A stretch of 47,610 bases of DNA from Gammaproteobacteria bacterium RIFCSPHIGHO2_12_FULL_38_11 (GCA_001801515.1 MGXX01000018.1:1-47610); one strand, 5' to 3'. Counted from the stretch's first letter, positions 17,422 to 27,245 are shown. Program-made: numbers and translations. The notes: generated by a model from the letters alone, not told the origin.

Positions 17422-17878
17422 ATAATAATCTCAGAACTAACAATGCCGCACCAACTGAAACAGCGGAATCAGCAACATTAAACGTTGCAAAATGCCAGTT
17501 TCCCACGTGAAAATCAATGAAATCGACAACATAGCCATAATGTACACGATCAATTAAATTACCCAAAGCGCCGCCCAATATTAGACTAATAGGTAATGCA
17601 ATCCACCACTCGGTTCGTGCTAGGCGTGTTAACCAAACAACCAATATAACAGAAATGATGATAGAAATTGAAGATAATAAATATAATTGCCAACCTTGCG
17701 CATCCCCCAAAAAACTAAATGCAGCGCCTGCATTAAATCGCAAAATTAAATTAAGGAATGGAAATATTTTTATCACCTGATGCGCTGAAATATGCTGCAA
17801 TACAAGTTGTTTGGTAAGTTGATCTAGTGCAATAATCAACACACTAAGAGAAAGCCAGAGGGAAGCGGTTTTTTTCAT
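17396..17878 (-). CDS. lspA: Lipoprotein signal peptidase (signal peptidase II)
   Basis: 160-aa inner-membrane aspartyl protease that removes the signal peptide of prolipoproteins after lipidation. Four membrane helices are visible. The catalytic aspartates lie in the conserved blocks [10 protein letters not shown] and [20 protein letters not shown] is the third family block. A client, the lipoprotein NlpD, is encoded in this window. It overlaps ispH downstream; upstream, ileS is separated from it by a phage-type gene, whereas in many relatives ileS and lspA are adjacent. Confidence 0.97.
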   Translation of the reverse strand: MKKTASLWLSLSVLIIALDQLTKQLVLQHISAHQVIKIFPFLNLILRFNAGAAFSFLGDAQGWQLYLLSSISIIISVILVVWLTRLARTEWWIALPISLILGGALGNLIDRVHYGYVVDFIDFHVGNWHFATFNVADSAVSVGAALLVLRLLYESFTRKS

Positions 17879-17882
17879 TTTT

Positions 17883-18704
17883 TTATTTACTCAGGGTTAA
17901 TTGCAAATAATTTTCATTGCTCATGATACTTTTTTTTAATTCTTTTTCCGTATCCTTGCGTGCATTCCCTGCCACTTTTCCACCGCGCTTGGCCACTTCT
18001 TTATGTACAGGCATTCGTGTTGGTTTTTCTTGCTTTGAAATCTCAGTCGTTACCTTCTCACCTAGCATCGTAAAAATCAACTCTAAATCTGTCATATGAT
18101 CACGGAGATTTTCTCCTGACTTCATGGGCAAGCTTTTAAATTGTCTGTATTCATTCGGCGTCATGCCAAATGTCGCCTTTGAAATTTCCGCGGTTAAAAT
18201 TGCATAATCGCGCTCATTTGAAACACCGCGTTCTTTCCATTCATCTGTTAAATTTTGTCGAATAGCAATGCCACGCAATCGTTTATCAATCCAATCTTTT
18301 GAGTATCCTTTTTGTTCGTATATTTTTTTCATACGCTCTTGCGCTAATTCAGGATTTTCAATTTCTTGAATTCTTTCATAACCTACTTTAGCCAACCATA
18401 ATTTAAATGGCTCTGCTTTGGGTGAGGAGATTGATTGAATAATTCGCAAGAGACTTTCTGTATTTGCGCAATTCCCTTTTTGTGAGCCACCCTGCGTTTC
18501 AACCAGCAGCAATTTCACCATTTTTTTCCAGCGACTAGCAAGCTCATCATCACGTCGACGAATATCTTTCAAATAACCGTCAGGTTGCGATGAATCCGTC
18601 AAAGCAGCCACCACATCCACAATTACAAACCACCATTCTTTTCTATACCATGTTCGACGAATTTCTCTTTCTTTAAATAGCACAACCGCTTTTTCTGAAA
18701 CCAT
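17883..18704 (-). CDS. Bro-N-type phage antirepressor-like protein
   Basis: 273-aa protein with an N-terminal Bro-N domain (residues 5-110; RRTWYRKEWWFVIVDVVAAL and the following DGYLKDIRRRD) and the C-terminal half common in DinD/antirepressor-like proteins (RLRGIAIRQNLTDEWKERGV, FGMTPNEYRQFK, NLRDHMTDLELIFTML, GGKVAGNARKDTE). Such proteins occur in prophages and as stray genes in many bacteria; DNA binding is likely, the target unknown. It is inserted between ileS and lspA, ends 4 bp before lspA, and has its own upstream gap with a strong hairpin. It is the one clear foreign gene of this operon. Confidence 0.85.
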   Translation of the reverse strand: MVSEKAVVLFKEREIRRTWYRKEWWFVIVDVVAALTDSSQPDGYLKDIRRRDDELASRWKKMVKLLLVETQGGSQKGNCANTESLLRIIQSISSPKAEPFKLWLAKVGYERIQEIENPELAQERMKKIYEQKGYSKDWIDKRLRGIAIRQNLTDEWKERGVSNERDYAILTAEISKATFGMTPNEYRQFKSLPMKSGENLRDHMTDLELIFTMLGEKVTTEISKQEKPTRMPVHKEVAKRGGKVAGNARKDTEKELKKSIMSNENYLQLTLSK

Positions 18705-18785
18705 TAAAGTTCTCCGAAAATTGAAAAATGCACCTTATCATGAAGCGAAAATAAGTGGAATACCGTGTTTTTTCAATGAGTTGAT

Positions 18786-18820
18786 GCAAAGGGGGGGGGC
18801 AAATTGCCCCCCCCCTTTGC
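18786..18820. terminator. Perfect 35-bp palindrome with G9/C9 arms after ileS
   Basis: Arms GCAAAGGGGGGGGGCAA and its complement flank a single central A; the stem would be very stable. It starts 26 bases past the ileS stop codon, so it may end ileS transcripts, although only TTTGC follows it and no long T-run. The nine-base homopolymers could also vary in length by slippage. Confidence 0.55.
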
Positions 18821-18846
18821 GTTAACTGTTTGATTTATAAAAGTTT

Positions 18847-21681
18847 TCAGGAAAAATGACGCGTTTCACCCACACCTGAAATATTTTCAACGCAACGTCC
18901 ACACAAACCCTCATAAGCAGGCGTTGCATTCACATCAGCGCGCCGATGCCAGCAACGTTCGCATTTAGGGTTTTCGGAAACAACAACACTAATCCATAAA
19001 TTAGGATCACTGCTAACACACACGCACCCTTCCGGACGCGTTTCCGTGCTATTAATAACGTTCTCTTCCGAATTTGTTTTTGTGTTATTGATAATTTGGA
19101 CATCTGAAACGATTAATAAAAACCGTAAATCATTACCCACTACTTTTAATTTTTCACATACATCATCATTACCATATAAAATCACTTCTGCTTCTAACGC
19201 AGAACCAATTCGTCCATCAGCACGATAAGTTTCTAATACTTTATTAATATCGTTTCTGATTTGAATTAACCACTGCCAAAAAGTAGCATCCTGTGCTTTC
19301 ATTTCAGGAAAATCAGTAAACCAAGTATTTAAAAATACTGATTCATTTCTTTTTCCAGGCATATGCTGCCAAATTTCTTCGGCGGTAAAACTGGTTATCG
19401 GCGCTAACCATCGCACCATTGCTTCCAATAAATAATATAAGGCAGTTTGTGATGAACGTCGCGCAACACCTGTTTTTGCACAAGTATATTGACGATCCTT
19501 AATCACATCCAAATAAAAACCACCCAATTCCACGCTGCAAAAATTATTAATCAAATGATAAATTGTCGAAAATTGATAAGTATCGAATGCAGCAATCATT
19601 TCTGCTTGCAATTTTTCAGCACGCGCAATCACCCATGCATCCAAGGCTAATAAATTTTTCGCGTCAACAGCGTCTGTTTCAGGATCGAAATCAGATAAAT
19701 TCGAGAGTAAAAAACGCATCGTGTTTCGAATACGACGATAAGCATCGACACTGCGTTTTAAAATTTCATCCGACACACTCATATCGTCCGTGTGATCTGT
19801 TGACATCACCCATAATCGCAATACATCCGCACCAAAACTTTTCACAATATCCGCAGGTGAAATAGTATTACCGACTGATTTCGACATTTTCCGACCTTGC
19901 GCATCTACAACATAACCATGCGTTAACACTGATTTATAAGCAGAAAAATCGCGCATGGCAACAGACGTTAAAAGTGACGTTTGGAACCAACCACGGTGTT
20001 GATCAGACCCCTCCAAATACAAATCAGCAGGCACTTTTAATTCCTTTCTCACCGCTAAAACACAAGCATGAGACACACCTGATTCAAACCAAACGTCTAG
20101 CACATCCGTTACTTTTTCATATTCATCTGCGTCATTAATTAAATGATGGATATCACAATCATGCCACGCATCAATGCCATCTTGATGAATTAATTTTGCA
20201 GCTTTTTCCATAACATTCAAAATATCAGGATGCAATTCACCCGTTTTTTTATGAATTAAAATGGCAATGGGGATTCCCCAGGCACGCTGACGCGAGATAC
20301 ACCAGTCCGGTCGAGTTTCAACCATTTTTGTAATGCGCGTCTCACCCCAGGCTGGAATCCATTTTACTTTTTTAATCGCATCAAGCGAGAGTGTGCGTAA
20401 ATTTTCTTTTTCCATGCTGATAAACCATTGCGGCGTTGCGCGGAAAATTAAAGGTGTTTTATGACGCCAACAATGTGGGTAACTATGCGTAATAACTTCA
20501 CGATGTAATAAATGTCCCGTTTCCTTTAATTTTTCAATAATAGGTTCATTTGCTTTAAATACATGTAGCCCACCAAAAAATGGCACATCATCAATAAGAC
20601 AACTTTGCGAATTCACGGGATTTTTCATCGGTAAATTATATTTTGCGCCAATAACATAATCATCTTGTCCATGTGCGGGCGCCGTATGCACACAACCCGT
20701 TCCTGCTTCAATTGTCACATGATCACCTAGAATAACAGGCACTTTGCGATCGAGAAATGGATGTTGACATGAAATATTTTCCAATTCTTCACCCAATATT
20801 GTTGCGCTTATTTTATAATTTTTAATGTCACATTGTTGCATCACACTTTCAACCAATGCTTGCGCAATAATAAATTGCTTGCCTTCTGTTTCTACCAAAG
20901 CATAAATAAATTTAGGATTAACTGAAATTGCTTCGTTTGCTGGTAATGTCCACGGTGTTGTTGTCCAAATAGGAATAAATATTTTTTGATTACACGCATT
21001 AAAAAATGCGTTTTTCACAGCGCGTGGAATTTCCACTTCAAACGAAACGTAGATAGCGGGTGATTTTTTATCTTGGTATTCTACTTCTGCTTCCGCCAAT
21101 GCAGAACCACAAGCAGTACACCAATGTACTGGTTTTTGGCCACGGTGCAAATGCCCCTTTTCAACCATTTTTGCCAGTGCTCTGACGGCGTTTGCTTCAT
21201 AACTCGATTGCATTGTTAAATAAGGATTTTGCCAATCTCCTAAAATACCCAATCTTTCAAAATCTGCTTTTTGCAGTGTGACCTGTGTTATTGCGTAATC
21301 GCGACACGCTTGTCGAAATTGTCTCGCATTTAATTTATCACCTACTTTTCCCTGCTTTTTTTCAACATTTAATTCAATTGGTAATCCATGACAATCCCAA
21401 CCGGGCACATACGGCGAATCAAAACCAGAGAGCGTTTTTGATTTGATCACGATATCTTTTAATGTTTTATTTAATGCGGTACCCATGTGAATATTCGCAT
21501 TCGCATACGGCGGGCCATCGTGCAAAATAAATTGTGGACATCCCGCCATTTGTTTTCGGATCATGCCGTATAAATTAATCTGTTGCCAATGCTGCAGCAA
21601 TTTTGGTTCGCGCGCAGCCAAATCGGCTTTCATGGGGAAATCAGTTTTGGGTAAATTTAAAGTATCTTTATAATCGGCCAT
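18847..21681 (-). CDS. ileS: Isoleucyl-tRNA synthetase
   Basis: Class I synthetase charging tRNA-Ile, 944 aa. The HIGH-type motif is HMGT at residues 65-68; KMSKS is present in [10 protein letters not shown] in the second half; the C-terminal zinc finger is CERCWH...CGRC. I start at the ATG at 21681 ([11 protein letters not shown]), which matches the E. coli N-terminus; in-frame ATG/TTG codons upstream (21705, 21714) exist but no start has a clear ribosome binding site. Odd feature: a 32-bp repeat element lies in frame at about residues 877-887 ([11 protein letters not shown]), in the linker just before the zinc finger. The gene is followed by a G9/C9 hairpin and a phage-type gene before lspA. 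Confidence 0.97.
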   Translation of the reverse strand: MADYKDTLNLPKTDFPMKADLAAREPKLLQHWQQINLYGMIRKQMAGCPQFILHDGPPYANANIHMGTALNKTLKDIVIKSKTLSGFDSPYVPGWDCHGLPIELNVEKKQGKVGDKLNARQFRQACRDYAITQVTLQKADFERLGILGDWQNPYLTMQSSYEANAVRALAKMVEKGHLHRGQKPVHWCTACGSALAEAEVEYQDKKSPAIYVSFEVEIPRAVKNAFFNACNQKIFIPIWTTTPWTLPANEAISVNPKFIYALVETEGKQFIIAQALVESVMQQCDIKNYKISATILGEELENISCQHPFLDRKVPVILGDHVTIEAGTGCVHTAPAHGQDDYVIGAKYNLPMKNPVNSQSCLIDDVPFFGGLHVFKANEPIIEKLKETGHLLHREVITHSYPHCWRHKTPLIFRATPQWFISMEKENLRTLSLDAIKKVKWIPAWGETRITKMVETRPDWCISRQRAWGIPIAILIHKKTGELHPDILNVMEKAAKLIHQDGIDAWHDCDIHHLINDADEYEKVTDVLDVWFESGVSHACVLAVRKELKVPADLYLEGSDQHRGWFQTSLLTSVAMRDFSAYKSVLTHGYVVDAQGRKMSKSVGNTISPADIVKSFGADVLRLWVMSTDHTDDMSVSDEILKRSVDAYRRIRNTMRFLLSNLSDFDPETDAVDAKNLLALDAWVIARAEKLQAEMIAAFDTYQFSTIYHLINNFCSVELGGFYLDVIKDRQYTCAKTGVARRSSQTALYYLLEAMVRWLAPITSFTAEEIWQHMPGKRNESVFLNTWFTDFPEMKAQDATFWQWLIQIRNDINKVLETYRADGRIGSALEAEVILYGNDDVCEKLKVVGNDLRFLLIVSDVQIINNTKTNSEENVINSTETRPEGCVCVSSDPNLWISVVVSENPKCERCWHRRADVNATPAYEGLCGRCVENISGVGETRHFS
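19021..19052 (+). repeat. Short hairpin-tail repeat inside ileS
   Basis: 27 of 32 bases equal copy 1 without gaps, including the tail TTTCCGTGCTAT. It is translated as part of IleS in a linker. Some changes in the left arm (GG to CC) and right arm (CC to GA) keep a different TCCGGA core. Confidence 0.65.
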
Positions 21682-21751
21682 GGTCATCATCTTGGTTAAG
21701 GACATTAAGCCCAAAACTATAGCATGACAAGACTATCGACAACAGCCGTGT

Positions 21752-21782
21752 TTGACAATCAATTGGCAAAAAATGGTATTAT
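21752..21782 (+). promoter_or_regulatory. Predicted sigma-70 promoter for the 91-aa membrane protein
   Basis: A perfect -35 TTGACA (21752-21757) and -10 TATTAT (21777-21782), spaced by 19 bases, which is slightly long. The start codon is 27 bases downstream. Confidence 0.5.
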
Positions 21783-21808
21783 CTTTAGATGTTCAGAAGG
21801 AGCCGACT

Positions 21809-22084
21809 ATGCGCAGCACTCATAAAACAACCCACTACTTCGTTATCTTTCTCATCTTTGTATTAGGCGTAATAGTTTATAATGTATATTTTAGTGCCGA
21901 TAATATAACACCAACCTCAGATCATGCAACGCTCACACTCACCCCCTTCACGGCAAAAGAACAAAAGGATTTAATTCGCGCACAACAAGCACAAGAGAAA
22001 AAAATAGATACAGGACCCTTAATTGCGACTGCGAATGCCACAGAGGCAGAAGCAAAAGTATTAAATCTCAATCACCACACATAA
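21809..22084 (+). CDS. Small single-span membrane protein of unknown function
   Basis: 91-aa protein started at the ATG at 21809, preceded by the strong site AAGGAG. The frame is open further upstream, but that part would overlap the promoter. A short basic N-terminus is followed by one membrane helix (about residues 11-30) and a polar, Ala/Thr-rich periplasmic tail with a charged KEQKDLIRAQQAQEKK helix. It is not recognised as a family. It is divergent from ileS and convergent with ribF, overlapping its 3' end by 17 bp. Confidence 0.7.
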   Translation: MRSTHKTTHYFVIFLIFVLGVIVYNVYFSADNITPTSDHATLTLTPFTAKEQKDLIRAQQAQEKKIDTGPLIATANATEAEAKVLNLNHHT

Positions 22085-22991
22085 AATAATATTTCGCTAT
22101 TTCAACATCTTTTCTAATTTGAATAACCAATTGATCAATCGATTTAAATTTTTCTTCATCACGAATTTTTTTTAGGAATTCAACCGTGATTCGACGACCA
22201 TAAATTATTTCATCGAAATCAAATAAAAAAACTTCAAGAATAATTTGCTTTCCTTCAAAAGTAGGACGATAACCAATACTGGCAACACCTGGTAAAATTT
22301 TATTATTCAGGCCATTGACTAGCACAATAAAAATTCCCATCATCGGCACTGCTTTGCGGCGTAAATAAATATTGGCGGTTGGAAATCCCAATGTTCTGCC
22401 AATTTGATTTCCGTAAGCTACTTTTCCAGATAAAGTAAATGGCCGATCAGTTAATGATGAAACCATTTTAAAGTCACCTTGCCTTAACGCATTACGAATA
22501 CGCGTACTGCTAATACGAAGCTCATCGTGCATCAACTGCAAAATGGCTTCAACAGTAAAGTTGTATTTTTTCCCGAGTGTTCTTAATAATTCGACATCAC
22601 CTAAACGTTTTGCACCAAAACGAAAATCATCACCCACAATTATTTTTTTTGCATTTAATTGATCCACTAAAATTGTTTTTACAAACTCGTGTGCAGATAA
22701 TTTTGATAATGCATTATTGAAACGCGCACAATAAAAATAATCGACACCCGCTTTTTTTATTTCATGCCATTTTTCAAAAAATCGCATTAAACGCGCTGGC
22801 GGATGAGTGGGTGAAAAAAATTCAATTGGGTTAGGCTCAAAGGTTAATAATACAGAAGGCAAATTTAATTCACGCGCATTATCAATTAGCCTGTTCACTA
22901 ACAACTGATGACCTTTATGTACGCCATCGAAATTGCCAATCGTGACAATGGATTCGGGTAAAATATGTGATGAATCGCGGATGAGTTGCAT
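22068..22991 (-). CDS. ribF: Bifunctional riboflavin kinase/FAD synthetase
   Basis: 307-aa enzyme making FMN from riboflavin, then FAD. The N-terminal adenylyltransferase domain shows TIGNFDGVHKGHQ and DDFRFGAKRLGD; the C-terminal kinase domain shows GRTLGFPTANIYL and the late EVFLFDFDEIIYG. Start: the ATG at 22991 (MQLIRD) matches homologues; a GTG at 23024 would add a repetitive TLTLTLTL leader encoded by a hexamer repeat. It sits in the murJ-ribF-ileS neighbourhood typical of gammaproteobacteria. No FMN riboswitch is seen upstream. Confidence 0.95.
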   Translation of the reverse strand: MQLIRDSSHILPESIVTIGNFDGVHKGHQLLVNRLIDNARELNLPSVLLTFEPNPIEFFSPTHPPARLMRFFEKWHEIKKAGVDYFYCARFNNALSKLSAHEFVKTILVDQLNAKKIIVGDDFRFGAKRLGDVELLRTLGKKYNFTVEAILQLMHDELRISSTRIRNALRQGDFKMVSSLTDRPFTLSGKVAYGNQIGRTLGFPTANIYLRRKAVPMMGIFIVLVNGLNNKILPGVASIGYRPTFEGKQIILEVFLFDFDEIIYGRRITVEFLKKIRDEEKFKSIDQLVIQIRKDVEIAKYYFMCGD

Positions 22992-22994
22992 AAC

Positions 22995-23018
22995 CAGTGT
23001 CAGTGTCAATGTCAATGT
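22995..23018. repeat. Four tandem hexamers (CARTGT) directly before ribF
   Basis: Two CAGTGT followed by two CAATGT units, three bases before the ribF start codon. They occupy the leader where the ribosome binding site should be. Confidence 0.6.
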
Positions 23019-23091
23019 GGGCACCAGTATGAATGGTTCGTTAAAAAAATGGAAGTGGCATTAATCACTGATACTAAGGAACATGTAGAAA

Positions 23092-24630
23092 TTAATTCGG
23101 CGACCTAAAATGCCTCAAACGAATTCCCATCAAACCCAGCATCAAACAATAACTGCCCATACCGGCAGCAATAACTGCTAACAAGTGCGATATACGAATT
23201 ATAATAGGCCAATGTAGCCATGGTGATATTTGCCCCGCTAAGAAATAAATACAGGTTGCCATCACCGCATTGGAAATGAATAATTGCAGCACCGTTTTTT
23301 TCCAAATATGCAATGGCATAAAAATATTTTCTCTCACCAACAAAATCCACAACAATCCCGCATTGACAATTGCTGATATTGATGTTGCTAGCGCCAAACC
23401 GGCATGTTTTAAAGGGAAAATTAAAATAGCATTAAAAATTAAATTAACAACCATCGATACGGCTGCAATTTTTACAGGTGTTTTAATATTTTGCCGCGCA
23501 TAAAAAGCGGAAGCCAAAATTTTAATGAGCATAAATGCAGGCAACCCAACGGCAAATGCACTTAAGCTTTTTGCAGTCATTATCACATCAAAACTATTAA
23601 ATTTTCCAGAATGCAATAACGTTGATAGTATGGGGCCTGATAAAATAAATAATCCGACGGCACAGGGTGTCCCAATAAACAAGGTACAACGCAAAGCCCA
23701 ATCAAGTGTTGCTGAAAATATTTTTTGATCATTATTTGCATGATTACGTGATAAATACGGCATGACAACGGTTGCCAGTGCTACGCCAATCAAACCCAAG
23801 GGAAAATAAATGAGTCGATCAGAATAATATAACCATGAAATACTGCCATTCGGCAAAAATGAAGCAAAAATTCTATCTATCAATAAGCTAATTTGCGCAA
23901 CAGACACACCAAATAAGGCTGGAATCATGCGTTTCATCACACGCAATGTTCCCTCGTGGCGAAAACCTAATTTAAATTTTGGCATTAATTGTATGGCTTT
24001 TAAAAAAGGAATTTGTATCAGTAATTGTGCTAAACCACCCATTATCACACCCCAACCCAAAACGTAAATTGGCTGTGTTGTATGCGGCGCCCATAATAAC
24101 GCAACGGCAATCAAAGCAATATTGAGCAACACAGGCGTAAATGCCGGCGCTGCAAAGAGGCCATACGTATTTAATATTGCGCCTGCTAATGCTGTTAGTA
24201 TAATTAATAATAAATACGGGAACATGATATGACACAAATGCACTGCGATATGAAAACGCGTTGGGTCGCGTAAAAAACCAGGTGCAAAAATCATCACTAA
24301 TAATGGCGCAGCAATTTCTGAAATAAGAACAACAGTAGAAACAATAAATGCTAACGTACCTGATACATGATTCACAAACGACTGCGCTGCTTCGTGTGTT
24401 TTAGTGGCACGTTGTTCCGCTAAAATAGGGACGAATGCTTGTGAAAACGCGCCTTCACCAAACAATCTTCTTAGAAAATTGGGCAGCTGAAATGCAACCA
24501 CAAAAGCATCAAACAAACCACCAGCGCCAAAAATATTAGCCAAAATAATATCGCGCACAAATCCCATGATGCGAGATAGCAAGGTAAACAAAGAAACCGT
24601 TGATGTTGATCGCAGTAATTTTTGGGACAT
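23092..24630 (-). CDS. murJ: Lipid II flippase MurJ
   Basis: 512-aa polytopic inner-membrane protein of the MOP superfamily that flips lipid II for peptidoglycan synthesis. The N-terminus SLFTLLSRIMGFVRDIILA and the FGAGGLFDAFVVAFQLPNFLRRLFGEGAFSQAFVP region are diagnostic, including the conserved arginines. Start: the ATG at 24630 (MSQKLL) rather than a TTG six codons upstream. A short hairpin element lies just upstream. The gene order murJ-ribF is conserved. Confidence 0.96.
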   Translation of the reverse strand: MSQKLLRSTSTVSLFTLLSRIMGFVRDIILANIFGAGGLFDAFVVAFQLPNFLRRLFGEGAFSQAFVPILAEQRATKTHEAAQSFVNHVSGTLAFIVSTVVLISEIAAPLLVMIFAPGFLRDPTRFHIAVHLCHIMFPYLLLIILTALAGAILNTYGLFAAPAFTPVLLNIALIAVALLWAPHTTQPIYVLGWGVIMGGLAQLLIQIPFLKAIQLMPKFKLGFRHEGTLRVMKRMIPALFGVSVAQISLLIDRIFASFLPNGSISWLYYSDRLIYFPLGLIGVALATVVMPYLSRNHANNDQKIFSATLDWALRCTLFIGTPCAVGLFILSGPILSTLLHSGKFNSFDVIMTAKSLSAFAVGLPAFMLIKILASAFYARQNIKTPVKIAAVSMVVNLIFNAILIFPLKHAGLALATSISAIVNAGLLWILLVRENIFMPLHIWKKTVLQLFISNAVMATCIYFLAGQISPWLHWPIIIRISHLLAVIAAGMGSYCLMLGLMGIRLRHFRSPN

Positions 24631-24658
24631 AAATTTTCTAAATCTCAAGCAGTAATGC

Positions 24659-24737
24659 CTTATGAATACGCTTTAGCCGATTGCTCTGGCGTGTTTTTGA
24701 AACACGCCATTCGCAATCATCTACGCCTATTCATAAG
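24659..24737. repeat. 79-bp palindromic element between the DUF2269 gene and murJ
   Basis: CTTATGAATA at 24659 pairs with TATTCATAAG ending at 24737, and GGCGTGTTT pairs with AAACACGCC at the centre; the middle pairs imperfectly. The whole forms one hairpin. It could end the upstream operon (the outer flank towards murJ lacks a T-run) or be a small mobile element like the other palindromes in the window. Confidence 0.6.
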
Positions 24738-24772
24738 AACTTTTCATTTTTTAAAATAGCGCCATTGAATTA

Positions 24773-25237
24773 CTATACCGGTTTATTTACCATTAAATAA
24801 AAAACAACCATTAATGATAAAAATGCAGGAATACCCAGTATCCACCACAATTTATAATAGCGAAAGTATTTTTTGGGTAATGCTGTATTATTTTTCAATG
24901 CATCAAACGCTAAATTCCTGCAGCAGATTTGCAAATACACAACAGGAATCCAACAAGCGCCCGCAATAACATAACCACTCATTGATCCAATTATCCACAA
25001 CGAAGCAAAAGAGTAGCCTTTGAGATAAATCAATGTCATCCCTGAAAAAAATTGAATGGTGGCGGATGATCCTGTAAATACCCAATCAACAAAAACCACT
25101 TGTTTTGTCGCGTTGGCGATCAAGCAAATATCTTTTTGCTTGTTGACACAAAACATGTAAACAGCCGTCCCCATGCCCGTGCCATATAAAACAGCAGCAC
25201 TAATGACATGGATGATTTTGATCCAGGCATATAACAT
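24773..25237 (-). CDS. DUF2269-family integral membrane protein (A)
   Basis: 154-aa protein with four predicted membrane helices and the family-typical N-terminus KIIHVISAAVLYGTGMGTA. Function unknown. It shares one base with the stop of the epimerase gene upstream (TAATG), so it is in an operon with it and with a second DUF2269 gene. Proteins of this family repeatedly occur beside SDR-DoxX fusions, so they may form one membrane complex. Confidence 0.82.
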   Translation of the reverse strand: MLYAWIKIIHVISAAVLYGTGMGTAVYMFCVNKQKDICLIANATKQVVFVDWVFTGSSATIQFFSGMTLIYLKGYSFASLWIIGSMSGYVIAGACWIPVVYLQICCRNLAFDALKNNTALPKKYFRYYKLWWILGIPAFLSLMVVFYLMVNKPV

Positions 25238-26526
25238 TATCGATCACTCTCCAAAGCCATCATTATCAGCGTTGCCACAATAAGCGGAATATTTTTTGCA
25301 ATTGAAGCAAAAGGATGCACCCAATAAGCAGGTAATTTAATTGAAATAATGGCAGTGAAAAGCGTAATTAAAGTAATTTGAATTAACCCTGTTATTTTCA
25401 AACAATAATTACATAACACCGCAAATCCTAAAACAAGATCTACAATACTCGCGCCATACAGTAATAATGGCTGTAATGAAGGTTGAATGCCCGCTTCAGT
25501 TAATAACGGGTAAGAAAAAGTATTAGCGTAGCCCAAACTAATCACGCCTGTAAAAATCCACAAAAAAGCGATACTTAATCGCAATAGAGGGCGCAGAAAA
25601 AAAAGTCGTGCATGCCAACGATCTTGTACCGCACTGATCATGTGATTTAACCCTTGTGTAAAGGACCTTGGTGTGAAGCCAACTGTTTTTGTTAGTATTG
25701 CAAACTCAGCATCAGATGCAACGTTGTCAATCATCATTAATTTAACGGCTGTTGTACTCAAAGGCGAATTGCGAAAAAAATCTCCGAATTTCGCAGCGAT
25801 TCGGATAAAAAAAATTGGTACTTTAATATTAATCGCTCTTTTAAAGCCTAACCATGCACGCATTTTATTTAAAAGAAATTGTAACGATATTTTTTCTGAG
25901 CCTGAGGCGCATAATAAATGTTTACCCGATAAACCAAGTGATTTTTCAACTATTTTCACCAGGTCGTGCAAATAAATGGGCTGCAATAATTGTTCTCCAT
26001 CAGCCGGTAAAAAAATAAAAAAGGGTAATGCGGCTAATCCGCGAAACAAAGAGCTGCCGCCATAAGAACCATGGCTATAAATAAACGAGGGGCGAATAAT
26101 AATGGAATCAATGGTAAGCGTGTGCAGATAGGTTTCTGCGACCATTTTACTTTTTGCATAATCAGCATTATTTTTATCAATACCCAAGGCTGAAATATGT
26201 ATTATTTTTTTAACACCTGTTTCCTGACATGCATCAAATAACGCGCGTGGCGCATGATAATGAATATCCCACATTGCTTTAGACGTTAGCGTTTGAAATA
26301 CACCGACACAATTAATGACCACGTCGATTTTTGATAAATACGGCAACCAACATGATTTTTCAGTATTCAAATGGAAATCAGTTTGAATGGTTTTAATGTT
26401 AGGGTCAGATAACACGCAATCGGATAATTTTCTCACGCAGACTGTCAACTGATGTCCTAAGGAAGATAAACGATTAATAATCTCGCGGGCCACAAAACCA
26501 TTACCGCCCGTTATTAAAATATTCAT
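25237..26526 (-). CDS. SDR epimerase fused to a DoxX-like membrane domain
   Basis: 429 aa. Residues 1-290: extended SDR with GGNGFVAREI (NAD(P) site), VINCVGVFQ and a catalytic YAKSK (here YxxSK). From about 300 to the end: four membrane helices of the DoxX-like type (FLWIFTGVISLGY, LVLGFAVLCNYCLKITGL). The start at 26526 is set by a GGAG eight bases upstream and by the ATGA overlap with the preceding gene. The fusion tethers an NAD(P)-dependent enzyme to the membrane; substrate unknown, possibly a quinone or lipid-linked molecule (inference). Confidence 0.87.
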   Translation of the reverse strand: MNILITGGNGFVAREIINRLSSLGHQLTVCVRKLSDCVLSDPNIKTIQTDFHLNTEKSCWLPYLSKIDVVINCVGVFQTLTSKAMWDIHYHAPRALFDACQETGVKKIIHISALGIDKNNADYAKSKMVAETYLHTLTIDSIIIRPSFIYSHGSYGGSSLFRGLAALPFFIFLPADGEQLLQPIYLHDLVKIVEKSLGLSGKHLLCASGSEKISLQFLLNKMRAWLGFKRAINIKVPIFFIRIAAKFGDFFRNSPLSTTAVKLMMIDNVASDAEFAILTKTVGFTPRSFTQGLNHMISAVQDRWHARLFFLRPLLRLSIAFLWIFTGVISLGYANTFSYPLLTEAGIQPSLQPLLLYGASIVDLVLGFAVLCNYCLKITGLIQITLITLFTAIISIKLPAYWVHPFASIAKNIPLIVATLIMMALESDR

Positions 26527-26966
26527 CAATAAGCTCCGTTGTATAGCCATGTTTGCTGTGTCACAGCATCATGAATAATCATACAAAATAATACTATTAT
26601 TAAAATATTGAGGAAATAAAATAATTTTTTATAGCGAAAATGCGGTGTTGATAAATTTAAATATTTAATGAATGCCAATAAAAACCAAATGATAGCTGCA
26701 ATAAAAAAAATAATATAGGCAACAATTACCCAAGGCGTATTTAACGATAAATGATAGTAATAAACTAAAAAAGTGCCTGTCAGAATTTGTATGAGAATAA
26801 TAGGAAAAAGAATGCAATCACCCAGTAGACTTGTTTTGATAGCATACCGTAATAATTGAATATCTTGTTGTTTAATGCTTTTAGTAATATAAACAAACGA
26901 TGCAATAATAATGCCCAAGAAACTAACACCGCAGAGCACGTGAATAAACTGAATAAATTGCGCCAT
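26526..26966 (-). CDS. DUF2269-family integral membrane protein (B)
   Basis: 146 aa, four predicted membrane helices, N-terminus FIQFIHVLCGVSFLGIIIAS matching the other DUF2269 protein in the operon. It is the first gene; its stop overlaps the ATG of the epimerase (ATGA). The pair A/B brackets the SDR-DoxX gene, so a heteromeric membrane assembly is plausible. Function unknown. Confidence 0.82.
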   Translation of the reverse strand: MAQFIQFIHVLCGVSFLGIIIASFVYITKSIKQQDIQLLRYAIKTSLLGDCILFPIILIQILTGTFLVYYYHLSLNTPWVIVAYIIFFIAAIIWFLLAFIKYLNLSTPHFRYKKLFYFLNILIIVLFCMIIHDAVTQQTWLYNGAY

Positions 26967-27180
26967 ACTGTTTTCCTCAGCCCATACTGTGGTAATCGTT
27001 AATATTTACAGAATAAGCCTTGGAAATCAATAAATTAAATATTAATACTAGTACCGCCATATTGACGTTATCTTGATGCAACAGCAAAATCAAATTTGGG
27101 TTCGTATCAGGTTTTTCGCACCCGACGTCAGTCGCGGCATCCGCGCTAATTCACCAGGACATCGCTTGATCACTTTTTGT

Positions 27181-27209
27181 TTGACATCCACCCCATAAAG
27201 CGGCATTAT
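27181..27209 (+). promoter_or_regulatory. Predicted sigma-70 promoter of rpsT
   Basis: TTGACA (27181-27186) and CATTAT (27204-27209) with the ideal 17-base spacer, about 36 bases before the rpsT start. Confidence 0.6.
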
Positions 27210-27245
27210 TTCGGCTCTTTATCTATCAATTTTTGGAGTAATTCC

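Noticed and set aside
27095..27160. CGCGGCATCCGCG palindrome upstream of rpsT as another hairpin-tail copy
   Set aside because: The short hairpin lacks the conserved TTTCTGTGCTAT tail.
27074..27197. 40-codon frame upstream of rpsT
   Set aside because: No ribosome binding site and it runs through the rpsT promoter; most likely non-coding.
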